This document shows, piece after piece, positions 43,206 through 52,845 of a stretch of DNA of 64,000 nucleotides (its first letter is position 1; every line of letters starts with the position of its first letter). The stretch is from assembly GCF_009760915.1 (NCBI RefSeq), contig NZ_VIDQ01000017.1, positions 41,901 to 105,900 of the forward strand, read 5' to 3'. The notes beneath the pieces were generated by a model, which saw only the letters and a list, made by a program, of their open reading frames with translations, was not told the origin of the DNA and did not search any database. Source of the stretch: Azohydromonas aeria. Lineage in GTDB: Bacteria; Pseudomonadota; Gammaproteobacteria; Burkholderiales; Burkholderiaceae_C. A program made the position numbers and the translations under genes.

Positions 43206-46019
43206 ATGCGGGGCGTGAAGTCGCCTCTGCATTTCTTCTTCTCCGGGCTGCCGGCCGCGGCGCTGGCCCTGCTTCTCCTCTTCATGGCCGCGCTGCCGCC
43301 CACGGCGGCCGCAGCAGCCCCGGCTCCGGCGGCACCCGCCGCCGCGGCGCCTGCGGGCCTGGGCCGCCCGGGCGAGCCCGTGGCGCTGGTGATCGGTTAC
43401 CAGCCCTACTTCACGTCGGCCTGGTCCGCGCTGGTGATGCGCGGCAAGCGCTTCTACGAGCGCTACCTGCCCAAGGGCTCGACGGTCGAGTTCGAGCCCG
43501 CGCTACAGGGGCGCAAGATCAACGCGGCGCTGCAGGCCGGCACCCAGCACGTGGGCTACATGGGCCCGGTGTCGGCGCTGGTGGGCGTCACGCGCTCCGA
43601 AGGCACGCCCGGCGAGCTGCGGCTGGTGGCCGCGCTGGGCATGGGCCGTGACCAGTGCAACGTGCTGCTGGGCCGCATCGACGGGCCGGCCACGCTGCAG
43701 GCGCTGCAGGGCAGCCAGATCGCGGCGCCGCGCGACAGCTGCGCCGACCGCTTCGCACGCGAGCTGCTGCAGCAGCGCAACGTCTCGCCCGCCGCGTACC
43801 TGGGCCAGAACATCGAGCTCATCACCAGCAACCTGCGCGCGGGCCGGGTCGATGCCGTCGCGGTGTGGGAGCCGGTGGCCACGCGGCTGGTGCAGGAGGG
43901 CGTGGCGCGGCGCATTGCCAGCGGCCACGAGTTCGGCATGGAGGACGGCGCCTTCCTGGTCATGCGCGCGCAACTGCTGGAGCGCCGCCCGGACGTGGCG
44001 CGGGCCTGGCTGCAGGCCGAGCTCGATGCGCAGCGCTACCTGGCCGACCCGGCCAATGCCGAGGAGATCGTGCGCCTGGCGCTGGCGCAGACCGCCGGCT
44101 TCGATGCCGCCACGCTGTGGAACGCGCTGTACGCGGCGACGCCCGCCACGGCCGGCGCGCCGCGCATGACGCTGCCCTTCATGTTCGACGACGCGGCGCG
44201 GCGCCTCATCGCCGGCACCATGGCCTACCTGCACGAGGCCGGGCAGGTGCCCTCGGACACGCTGCCGCCGCGGGCGCTGGAACCCGAGTTGGCGACGGCG
44301 GTGCTGCGCGAGCGCAACCTGCGCGCGCCCGTGGGCCAGGTCATGCCGCAGCCCGCGCGTGCACCGGGCGAGGCGCCGGCGGCGAAGGTGGCCATCACCG
44401 TGCGCGAGGGCGGCTGGGGCACTGCCAACACGCGCGACATCCGCGACATCCTGGTGGCCGTGGCGCGCGAGCTGCAGGAGCGCATCCCGGGCCGGCCGCT
44501 GGCGCCGATCGTGGTGTCGAATTCCACGCGCTCGCCGATCGCGCTCTACGAGCGCGGCCCGCGCGGCGAGTACCAGGTGCTGCTCACCGCGCGCGACGAC
44601 CGCTGGGCCGGCTACGTCTACGAGTTCGCGCACGAGTTCTGCCACGTGATGGCCAACTACGAGCGCCATCCGCATTTCGGCACCGCCGGCGCGCACCAGT
44701 GGTTCGAGGAGGCGCTGTGCGAGGTGTCCTCGCTCTACACGCTGCAGCGCTTCGCCGCCGAATGGCGCAACAACCCGCCGAGCCCGCGGCTGCAGGGCTA
44801 CGCGCAGGAGCTGCAGGCCAGTGCCGACCGCTTCCTGGGCGAGAAGCACCGCAGCCTGCCGCCCGGGCAGACGCTGGCGGCCTGGTACGCCGCCAACGGG
44901 CAGAAGCTGCGCAGCGGCGCCTATGACCGCGACCGCAACGAAGTCGTGGCCACGCAGCTGCTGCCGCTGTTCGAGGAGAACCCGGAGCTGTGGGAGGCGC
45001 TGGGCTACCTCAACCTCGACGCCCCGGGCGGCAGCTTCGAGGACTACCTGCGTACCTGGCGCGACAACGCCCCGCCCGCCTACCACGACAGCATCAGCTA
45101 CGTGATGGCGCTGTTCTTCGGCCCGGCCGCCGGGCAGCGCGACGTGCGCAGGAGCATCGAGTTCACCATTCCCTACGGCCTGAGCTCCGGGCCCGACGGC
45201 GTCGCGCGGCTGCTGACGCGGCTGATGGAGCGCGACCTGGGCACCGGCTTCGAGCTGGCCAACGTGCCCGGCGCTTCGGGCAACACCGGGCTGACGCGGT
45301 TGCTGGCGTCCGGCGATCCGGCCAATGCCCTGGCCATCCTCAGCGGCACCACGGTGTGGGTCTGGGCCGGCGGCAGCGTCAACCTGGAGCCGCGGCAGTT
45401 CGAGGTGCTGGGCGTGGTGTCCTCCTTCGAGTCCTTCCTGTTCGTGCCGGCGGACAGCCCACTGCGCACCTTGCAGGACGTGCTCGACCAGGCGCGCAGC
45501 CATCCCGGCCGGCTGCGCGTGGCCACCACCGGGGCGGACGGGCGCCACGAGCTGCTGCTGCGCGCCCTGAGCGCCAGGGGCGGCGGGCGGCTGATCAACG
45601 TGCCGGTGTCCAAGCACCGGGAGCGCGTGGCGGCGGTGCTGGACGGGCGCGTCGAGCTGCTGATCGAGGAGGCCGGCGACGTGGCGGAGCAACTGGAGCA
45701 GGGCAAGCTGCGGCCGCTGGCGGTGCTGGCCGAGCGGCGCGACCCGGCGTTCCCGGAAGTGCCGGCGGCGCAGGAGCTCGGCATCGACCTGCGCGGCTTC
45801 AGCAGCTTCCGCGCCGTGGTCGCCAGCGCGGCCATGCCGCCGCAGCGGGTGCAGGCGCTGCGCCAGGCGCTGGCACGCGCGCTGCAGAGCAGCGACTGGC
45901 GCAACTACTGCCGCCACCTGCTGAGCTGCGCCGAGCCGCTGGACGAGGAGCAGACGCGCGCCTACCTGCAGCGCTACTACGACGCGGCGCGGGCGTACCG
46001 GACGCGGCTGGCGAAGTAG
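43206..46019 (+). CDS. Three-domain exported protein: SsuA/NitT-like binding domain, HExxH peptidase-like domain, TctC-like binding domain
   Basis: A 937-residue protein with a signal peptide (residues ~1-38) and three parts. Residues ~58-373 resemble periplasmic binding proteins for nitrate, sulfonates or phosphonates (SsuA/NMT1 type: VIGYQPYFTSAW, LQAGTQHVGYMGPVSAL, LITSNLRAGRVDAVAVWEP). Residues ~395-643 carry HEFCH (476-480) and a downstream QWFEEALCE (Glu501/502), an HExxH-E zinc-peptidase-like layout. Residues ~648-937 match the TctC/Bug fold: FTIPYGLSSGPDGVARLL, VPGASGNTGLTRLLASG, LRVATTGADGRHELLLRAL, DGRVELLIEEAGDVAEQLEQ. ATG at 43206 gives the best signal peptide; a GTG at 43134 is also in frame. 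I know of no protein with this domain order. The frame is continuous with uniform codon use, so it is not an assembly artefact at this level. Confidence 0.85.
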   Translation: MRGVKSPLHFFFSGLPAAALALLLLFMAALPPTAAAAAPAPAAPAAAAPAGLGRPGEPVALVIGYQPYFTSAWSALVMRGKRFYERYLPKGSTVEFEPALQGRKINAALQAGTQHVGYMGPVSALVGVTRSEGTPGELRLVAALGMGRDQCNVLLGRIDGPATLQALQGSQIAAPRDSCADRFARELLQQRNVSPAAYLGQNIELITSNLRAGRVDAVAVWEPVATRLVQEGVARRIASGHEFGMEDGAFLVMRAQLLERRPDVARAWLQAELDAQRYLADPANAEEIVRLALAQTAGFDAATLWNALYAATPATAGAPRMTLPFMFDDAARRLIAGTMAYLHEAGQVPSDTLPPRALEPELATAVLRERNLRAPVGQVMPQPARAPGEAPAAKVAITVREGGWGTANTRDIRDILVAVARELQERIPGRPLAPIVVSNSTRSPIALYERGPRGEYQVLLTARDDRWAGYVYEFAHEFCHVMANYERHPHFGTAGAHQWFEEALCEVSSLYTLQRFAAEWRNNPPSPRLQGYAQELQASADRFLGEKHRSLPPGQTLAAWYAANGQKLRSGAYDRDRNEVVATQLLPLFEENPELWEALGYLNLDAPGGSFEDYLRTWRDNAPPAYHDSISYVMALFFGPAAGQRDVRRSIEFTIPYGLSSGPDGVARLLTRLMERDLGTGFELANVPGASGNTGLTRLLASGDPANALAILSGTTVWVWAGGSVNLEPRQFEVLGVVSSFESFLFVPADSPLRTLQDVLDQARSHPGRLRVATTGADGRHELLLRALSARGGGRLINVPVSKHRERVAAVLDGRVELLIEEAGDVAEQLEQGKLRPLAVLAERRDPAFPEVPAAQELGIDLRGFSSFRAVVASAAMPPQRVQALRQALARALQSSDWRNYCRHLLSCAEPLDEEQTRAYLQRYYDAARAYRTRLAK

Positions 46020-46029
46020 CTACCTTCTT

Positions 46030-46049
46030 CATTCCCGCGAAGGCGGGAA
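46030..46049. repeat. Small dispersed palindrome
   Basis: CATTCCCGCGAAGGCGGGAA, a hairpin of the same general type as the arms found at 1104-1123, lies just after the fusion gene stop. It is typical of intergenic REP-like elements. Confidence 0.6.
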
Positions 46050-46117
46050 CCCAGGCGGCCCCCAATCCCGCCGCAAGCCCGTGCGCAGCGCTTGCCGTGC
46101 CTTGGAAACAGGCCTGC

Positions 46118-46150
46118 AAACGCCGACGCGCCCCGTGGGGCGCGCCGTTT
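46118..46150. terminator. Bidirectional stem-loop between convergent genes
   Basis: CGCGCCCC / GGGGCGCG (46127-46144) is flanked by AAAC on the left and GTTT on the right, between the fusion gene and batA. It could terminate both transcripts, although the T-runs are short. Confidence 0.6.
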
Positions 46151-46179
46151 CGCAAGGGAAGTAGGAAGAGCGGCCGGGC

Positions 46180-47226
46180 CTACATCACCCGCCCGAACCA
46201 CCACAGCGACAGCGCCGCGGCGGCCAGCGCCAGCGCCGCGCCCAGGGCGGCGAAGAGGGCGCTGACCTCGGTCTCCTTCTTCTCCATCACCAGGCGCGAG
46301 GACAGCGTCTGGTAGACCTTCTTGAGGTCGGCCGCGGTGCCGGCGTAGAAGTACTCGGCGCGGGTGAGGTCGGCAATGGTCTTGAGCGTCTCCTCGTCCA
46401 GGCGCACGCGCATGCTCCAGCCTTCGAAGCCGATGGTGTCGCCCTCCTTGGTGCCGATGCCCACGGTATAGACGCGCACGCCGCGCTCGGCGGCCATGCG
46501 CGCGGAATCCACCGGGTCAGGACCCGTGGTGCGCTGGCCGTCGGTGAGCAGGATGACCGCCGCCGAGGCGTAGCTGCCCGGCTCCACCGGCTTGAAGTCG
46601 CGCGCCTTGGACTCGGCGCCGTTGTTCTCGCCCAGCGCCTGCGGCATGGGGCGCTGCCCGGTGACCTGGCTCAGGTCGATGCCCGCGTCCGGGAAGATCG
46701 TGGCCAGCGACAGCACGATGCCGCTGCCGATGGCCGTGGCGCGCTGCAGCTGGAAGCGGTCGATGGCGGCGACCACGTCCTCGCGGCTGAAGGTCGGCGC
46801 CTGCACCACCGCGGCGGTGCCGGCGAAGCTGACCACGCCCACGCGCACGTCGCGCGGCAGGTCGGTGAGGAAGGCCTTGGCCGCGGTCTGCGCCGCGGCC
46901 AGCCGCGTGGGCTGCACGTCGGCGGCGCGCATGCTGCCCGAGACGTCCATGGCCAGGATGATGGTCTGCTCGGCCAGGGGCAGCGTCATCACGGCGGTGG
47001 GCCGCGCCGACGCCAGCAGCAGCGAGGTCAGCGCCAGCAGCAGCAGCACCGGCGGCACGTGGCGTTTCCAGGTGCCGCCGCGGCCCAGGGCCTGCTTGAC
47101 CAGGCCCAGGTCGGCGTAGGGCAGCACGGTCTGCTTGCGCCGGCGCAGCAGCCAAAGGTAGAGCAGCACCAGCAGCGGCAGCAACAGCAGCGTCCACAGC
47201 AGCGAGGGCCACAGGAAATTCATCAT
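46180..47226 (-). CDS. batA: BatA-like VWA-domain membrane protein
   Basis: A 348-residue protein with N-terminal membrane helices, a von Willebrand A domain and a C-terminal helix, the BatA layout. The MIDAS motif DVSGS (in LAMDVSGSM), the later threonine in RATAIGSGI and the acidic LLTDGQRTTG are present. Bat proteins support stress or oxygen tolerance in some bacteria and often work with MoxR ATPases. It is the last gene of a moxR-DUF58-batA series on the minus strand (gap of 24 bp to DUF58). A companion batB is not next to it. Confidence 0.85.
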   Translation of the reverse strand: MMNFLWPSLLWTLLLLPLLVLLYLWLLRRRKQTVLPYADLGLVKQALGRGGTWKRHVPPVLLLLALTSLLLASARPTAVMTLPLAEQTIILAMDVSGSMRAADVQPTRLAAAQTAAKAFLTDLPRDVRVGVVSFAGTAAVVQAPTFSREDVVAAIDRFQLQRATAIGSGIVLSLATIFPDAGIDLSQVTGQRPMPQALGENNGAESKARDFKPVEPGSYASAAVILLTDGQRTTGPDPVDSARMAAERGVRVYTVGIGTKEGDTIGFEGWSMRVRLDEETLKTIADLTRAEYFYAGTAADLKKVYQTLSSRLVMEKKETEVSALFAALGAALALAAAALSLWWFGRVM

Positions 47227-47250
47227 GACGACTCCCTGGCAATCAAGAAC

Positions 47251-48229
47251 CTAGGCGTTGGGCCGCGGCGCCACGCTGCCAGCGGCCAGGCGGCTGCGCT
47301 GGCGCCGCAGGTGCACGAAACGGACGATCGCCGCGGCCAGGTCCTCGTCGCTGGCCAGCTCCAGCGTGTCCACGCCGGCCTGCGCCAGCCCGGTGCGCAG
47401 CTCGGCCTCGCGCCGCCGCGCCGCGCCGGCGAAGCGCTGGCGAAAGCCCCTGGAATGGGTGTCCACCATCAGCTGCTCGCCGGTCTCGGCGTCCTGGATG
47501 TAGACCAGCCCCAGGTCGGGCAGCTCCAGCTCCAGCGGGTCGTACAGCCGCACGGCGATGACCTCGTGGCGCAGCGCCAGCGTGGCCAGCGGCTCGCTCC
47601 AGCCCGGCTCGCTGAAGAAGTCCGACAGCACGAACACCATGCTGCGCCGCTTGAGCTGCTGCAGTGCGCCCTGCAGCAGCTCGGAGAGCTTGGTGCCCTG
47701 CGGCATGGCGCTGGCGTCCGGGCGGTTGATGAGCCGCTGCATCAGCTCCAGCACCTGCATGCGCCCGCTGCGCGCGGGCAGCACGGTGTCCACGCGGTCG
47801 CCGTAGAGCAGCGCGCCGACGCGGTTGCCGCGGCGCGCCAGCAGCCGCGCGATCACGCCGGTGAACTCGATGCCCACCTGCGCCTTGCTGCGCCGGCGCG
47901 AGCCGAAGTGCACGGAGGGGCTCAGGTCGAGCAGGAACCAGGCGGCGATGTCGCGGTCCTCGGTGTACTCGCGCACGTAGGGCTGCTGCAGCCGCGCCGT
48001 GACGTTCCAGTCGATGCGGCGCACGTCGTCGTGGTGCTGGTACTCGCGCAGGTCGGCCAGGTCCAGGCCCTCGCCGCGGAAGAGCGTGCGGTAGTCGCCC
48101 TGCAGCCAGCCGTCGAGGCGGCGCAGCACGCTCCACTCCAGGCGGCGCAGCAGCGCCTCGGCGTTCTCGCCGGGCAGCGCGCCGCTCGCCGCGGCGGCCG
48201 CGCCCGGCGCTGGGGAGGCGGTGGCGCGA

Positions 48230-48237
<8 letters not shown>
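47251..48237 (-). CDS. DUF58 domain-containing protein
   Basis: A 328-residue cytoplasmic DUF58 protein. The hallmark segment is REYQHHDDVRRIDWNVTARL, followed by a VWA-like fold (DLSPS near AAWFLLDLSPSVHFGS, and later LSDFFSEPGW). DUF58 proteins accompany MoxR ATPases and VWA proteins. ATG at 48237 overlaps the moxR stop by 8 bp. A leader of about 25 Ala-rich residues precedes the conserved part. Function is unknown but is likely to be complex assembly with MoxR. Confidence 0.92.
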
Positions 48238-49237
<1,000 letters not shown>

Positions 49238-49366
49238 TGAAATCCTCCCGTGGGAAATGAGTGAGGTGGTGAGGCGGTGCAAGCGCCCGGGTCACGGGCG
49301 TGCGGCAAAGAGCGCGCAAAGAGCATGCGCCGCGCCACGGTGAACGCGGCGCGGCGGCCGCGTGGT

Positions 49367-50431
49367 TCAGAACGGCGGCAGGCCGGCGCCGCCGGCGGCG
49401 TTCTCGATCGGCACGGCGAAGCCGATGCCCACGAAGAAGCGCTGCTGCACCGGGTTGAGGATGGCGGTGACGATGCCCACCACCTCGCCGTCGTCGGTGA
49501 CCAGCGGGCCGCCGGAACTGCCCGGGTTGGCCATGGCGTCGAACTGGATCAGGTTGGACAGCACCTGCTTGCCTTCAGGCGAGCGGAACTCGCGCTTGAG
49601 CCCGGAGACCACGCCCGCCGACACGGAGGGCCCGATGCCGAAGGGGAAGCCCACCGCCGTGACGCGCTCGCCGGGCTGCAGGTCGGCCGTGGAGCGCAGC
49701 GTGGCGGCCTGCAGGTCGTCGGGGATGCGCTGCGCGCGCAGCACCGCCAGGTCGTTCTCGGGCATGACGTTGACCACCGTGGCCTCGGACTCCAGCCCGT
49801 CGGCGAACACCACCTGCACCCGCTTGGCGCCGCTGACCACGTGCAGGTTGGTCAGGATCAGCCCGCTGTCGACGATCACCACGCCGCTGCCCACGCCGAC
49901 CTCGCTGCCGCCCTGGCCGGGCTTCTCGCCGGCCACGGCCTTCTTGCTCGGATCGGGCTTGTTGGTGGTTTCGGCGCTGGCGACGGTGTCCTCGTCATCG
50001 AGGCCGACCACGCGCACCACCGAGCCGCGGATCTTCTCGTAGGCCTTGGCGGTGGGCGAGGGCAGCGGCTGCGTCTTGAGCGCCTCGCGCACGGCCTGGT
50101 CGATGTGCTTCTGGGTGATGCGCTGCGGCGCCGGCCGCGAGGCCTCCCACAGCAGCACCGGCCCGCCCAGGAACAGCGCGCCCGCCAGCGCCCAGCCCCA
50201 GGCCGGCAAGGCCAGCGCGCGGCGGCGCCGGGGCGGCATGGCGGCGGAGGATGCGTCGGTGGGGGGAGGGGTGGAGGCGGGAGGTGCGGCTTGCGCCCGG
50301 GTGCCGGGCCGGGGCCCGGCAGCGGTTGCCGGCCGGTCGGGCGGTGCCCCTGTGGGCGGGTCCGCCGCGGGTGGACTCACCCGGCTCGAGTGGCTGTAAA
50401 GCGGAGTCCGGTTCGACCTGCGCCCGTTCAT
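49367..50431 (-). CDS. Membrane-anchored trypsin-like serine protease (DegP-like, no PDZ)
   Basis: A 354-residue protein with a Pro/Ala-rich cytoplasmic N terminus (~70 residues), one membrane helix (near 73-97) and a periplasmic trypsin-fold domain. The catalytic triad is His197 (ILTNLHVV), Asp227 (ENDLAVLR) and Ser306 (ANPGSSGGPL). There is no PDZ domain after the protease, unlike DegS or DegP. ATG at 50431 follows CAGGGGG. The gene is divergent from tatD and upstream of moxR (129 bp) on the same strand. Confidence 0.88.
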   Translation of the reverse strand: MNGRRSNRTPLYSHSSRVSPPAADPPTGAPPDRPATAAGPRPGTRAQAAPPASTPPPTDASSAAMPPRRRRALALPAWGWALAGALFLGGPVLLWEASRPAPQRITQKHIDQAVREALKTQPLPSPTAKAYEKIRGSVVRVVGLDDEDTVASAETTNKPDPSKKAVAGEKPGQGGSEVGVGSGVVIVDSGLILTNLHVVSGAKRVQVVFADGLESEATVVNVMPENDLAVLRAQRIPDDLQAATLRSTADLQPGERVTAVGFPFGIGPSVSAGVVSGLKREFRSPEGKQVLSNLIQFDAMANPGSSGGPLVTDDGEVVGIVTAILNPVQQRFFVGIGFAVPIENAAGGAGLPPF

Positions 50432-50498
50432 CTGCGCCCCCTGCTGCAGCAATGCGGCCCCACGGTAGCACGTTCCCCGCTCGGGCATCATCGGGCGC

Positions 50499-51353
50499 AT
50501 GGGTTACGCCGCTTTGCCGTGGGTTGACACCCACTGCCATCTCGATGCCGCCGAATTCGAAGCCGATCGCGACGCCGTGGTGCAGCGCGCCCGCGATGTT
50601 TCAGTACAGCAAATCGTGCTCCCGGCCGTGGCGCCGGAGAACTTCGGGGCGGTGCGCGCGCTGGCGCACCGGCACGGCCTGTGCTACGCGCTGGGACTGC
50701 ATCCGCTGTACGTGCGCGGCGACCCGCAGCCCGCGCTGCAGCGCCTGGGCGAGGCCTTGCGGCAATGGCGCGGCGACGCGCGGCTGGTGGCCGTGGGCGA
50801 GATCGGCCTGGACTTCTTCGTGCCCGGGCTGGAGCGCGGCGTGCAGGAGGAGGCCTTCGCGGCACAGCTGGCCCTGGCGCGCGAGCACGCGCTGCCGGTG
50901 CTGCTGCACAGCCGCCGCGCGGTGGACCGGCTGCTGATGCACCTGAAGCGCGCCGGCGTGCGCGGCGGCATCGCGCACGCCTTCAACGGCAGCGCGCAGC
51001 AGGCACGCGCCTGCCTGGACCTGGGCCTGCGCCTGGGCTTCGGCGGCGCCATGACGCACGAGCGCGCGCTGCAGATCCGCCGCCTGGCCGCGGAGCTGCC
51101 CGCCGACGCGCTGGTGCTGGAGACCGACGCGCCCGACATCCCGCCGCAGTGGCTCTACCGCCGCGCCGCCGAGCGCGAGGCGGGCGGCGCCATCGGCGCG
51201 CGCAACGAGCCCGCCGAGCTGCCGCGCATCGCCGACACCCTGGCCGCGCTGCGCGGCTGGAGCGCCGCCGAGACCGCCGCCATGACCGTGGCCAACGCCC
51301 GCGCCGCGCTGCCGCGGCTGGCGGCGCTGCTGGACGCCGGCGCGGCCGCCTGA
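50499..51353 (+). CDS. tatD: TatD family metal-dependent hydrolase
   Basis: A 284-residue TIM-barrel metallohydrolase of the TatD/YcfH type, linked to DNA 3'-end repair and D-Tyr-tRNA or DNase activities. Motifs are DTHCHLDAAEF, GLHPLYV, AVGEIGLDFF (metal Glu), PVLLHSRRA, HAFNGS and LETDAPDIPP. Length is about 20 residues over the usual 260. ATG at 50499 is used. Its start region is 67 bp from the divergent protease gene. Confidence 0.92.
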   Translation: MGYAALPWVDTHCHLDAAEFEADRDAVVQRARDVSVQQIVLPAVAPENFGAVRALAHRHGLCYALGLHPLYVRGDPQPALQRLGEALRQWRGDARLVAVGEIGLDFFVPGLERGVQEEAFAAQLALAREHALPVLLHSRRAVDRLLMHLKRAGVRGGIAHAFNGSAQQARACLDLGLRLGFGGAMTHERALQIRRLAAELPADALVLETDAPDIPPQWLYRRAAEREAGGAIGARNEPAELPRIADTLAALRGWSAAETAAMTVANARAALPRLAALLDAGAAA

Positions 51354-51459
51354 GGCTTCAAACCCGCGCCGGCGCCGGGGCAGCCGGGGCCGCGCGGGCC
51401 GGCGCGGCACACTCGCGGCCCCGACACACCCCCCGCAAGTCCGTTCGCGGCGACTTTCC

Positions 51460-52236
51460 ATGGCCACCAAGAAGAAGACCCCGGCGCGCCAGGCCCAGGC
51501 CGGCGCCACCATCTCCGAGTACGCCGGCGTGCGCTACCTGCACCTGGGCACGGAATGGGTGCAGGGCGCCATGCGCGTGAGGAAGCCCGAAGCCATCGAG
51601 CTCGAGTACGTGCAGCGCATGATGGCCTGGATGCTGTGGCGGCCCAGCAGCGAGCTCGCGAGCGGGCAGGCCGTGCAGCTGGGCCTGGGCGCGGGCGCCA
51701 TCACCCGCTTCTGCCACTCGGTGCTCAGGATGCAGACCACCGCCGTCGAGCTCAACGCCACCGTGATCGACGCCTGCCGGCTGTGGTTCCACCTGCCCGA
51801 CGACGACGCGCGCCTCACCGTGCTGCACGAGGACGCCGCGCGCTGGGTCGCCGACCCGGCCCAACTGGGCACGGTGGCCGTGCTCAACGTCGATCTCTAC
51901 GACCACGAGGCCGCCGCGCCGGTGCTCGACGACGCGGCCTTCTACGCGCACTGCCGCGGCGTGCTGGCCGACGGCGGGCTCATGACGGTGAACCTCTTCG
52001 GCCGCGACGCCAGCTTCGACGCCAGCGCCGCGCGCATCGCCGAGGCCTTCGGCATCGACCAGGTCTGGCACCTGGCGCCGACCAGGGAAGGCAACACCAT
52101 CGTCGTGGCCGGCCGCGGCGTGACGGTGCCCGACCGCGACACGCTCATCGCCCGCGCCGAGCACATCCGCGAGCGCTGGGGGCTGCCCGCCCCGAAGTGG
52201 CTGCGCCTGGTGCGCCCGCTGCGGCTGCCCGGCTGA
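51460..52236 (+). CDS. Spermidine-synthase-like (SpeE-fold) protein
   Basis: A 258-residue class I methyltransferase-fold protein resembling spermidine synthases. The cofactor loop is QLGLGAGAITRFC, the motif II acid is in VELNATVIDACRLWFHLP, and HEDAARWV and NVDLYDHEA follow. The usual N-terminal beta domain of SpeE is short, and the gatekeeper YDVIIVDSTDP motif is not conserved. So it may be a related methyltransferase rather than a true spermidine synthase. ATG at 51460. Confidence 0.8.
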   Translation: MATKKKTPARQAQAGATISEYAGVRYLHLGTEWVQGAMRVRKPEAIELEYVQRMMAWMLWRPSSELASGQAVQLGLGAGAITRFCHSVLRMQTTAVELNATVIDACRLWFHLPDDDARLTVLHEDAARWVADPAQLGTVAVLNVDLYDHEAAAPVLDDAAFYAHCRGVLADGGLMTVNLFGRDASFDASAARIAEAFGIDQVWHLAPTREGNTIVVAGRGVTVPDRDTLIARAEHIRERWGLPAPKWLRLVRPLRLPG

Positions 52237-52330
52237 AACGCGCGCCACCTTTCACGCCGCGCCAGGCCGCGGCCGTTTCCTGAGCTCGCGCTTACGTGGA
52301 ATCCACACAAAAGCGCCCGGGGCCGGTTCC

Positions 52331-52336
52331 TAGAAT
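52331..52336 (+). promoter_or_regulatory. -10-like TAGAAT upstream of tctB
   Basis: TAGAAT at 52331-52336 lies about 30 bp before the GTG start of tctB, in a short leader of the 131-bp gap after the spermidine-synthase-like gene. No good -35 is seen, so an activator or a weak promoter is possible. Confidence 0.35.
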
Positions 52337-52367
52337 CCGCGCCACTTCGGTACAGGAGACAACCATC

Positions 52368-52841
52368 GTGAAGATAAAGAGCCAGAAGGACTTCTGGTCC
52401 GGGCTGATGTTCATCGCCGTCGGCCTGGGCTTCGCCTGGGGGGCGACGGAATACAGCTTCGGCCAGGCCGCACGCCCGGGCCCGGGCTATTTCCCCTTCG
52501 GCCTGGGACTGCTCATGGCCCTCCTGGGCGCCCTGGTGCTGCTGGGCGCGCTGACCAAGGACACCGCGGACGGCGAGCCCATCGGCGCTTTCGCCTGGAG
52601 GCCGCTGGGCATCATCATCGGCTCCATTGTCCTGTTCGGCGTGCTGCTGCCGCGCCTGGGCATGTTCATCGCGCTGCCGCTGCTGGTGGTGATGTCGGCC
52701 AGCGCCAGCGACGAGTTCAAGCTCAAGGAAGCGCTGTTCAATGCCGTGATCCTGACGGTAGGCAGCTACCTGATCTTCATCTACGGCCTCAATCTCACCA
52801 TCCCGCTGTGGCCGACCATCGGCGCGGCCACCGGAGGCTGA
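52368..52841 (+). CDS. tctB: Tripartite tricarboxylate transporter TctB family protein
   Basis: A 157-residue membrane protein of the TctB family, the small membrane subunit of a tripartite tricarboxylate transporter. Four membrane helices are visible, starting with FWSGLMFIAVGLGFAWGATE and followed by the conserved ARPGPGYFPFGLGLLMALLG. GTG at 52368 is the start, with CAGGAG 9 nt before it. tctA follows after 4 bp. No separate binding-protein gene (tctC) is adjacent on either side. Confidence 0.92.
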   Translation: MKIKSQKDFWSGLMFIAVGLGFAWGATEYSFGQAARPGPGYFPFGLGLLMALLGALVLLGALTKDTADGEPIGAFAWRPLGIIIGSIVLFGVLLPRLGMFIALPLLVVMSASASDEFKLKEALFNAVILTVGSYLIFIYGLNLTIPLWPTIGAATGG

Positions 52842-52845
52842 CCCC

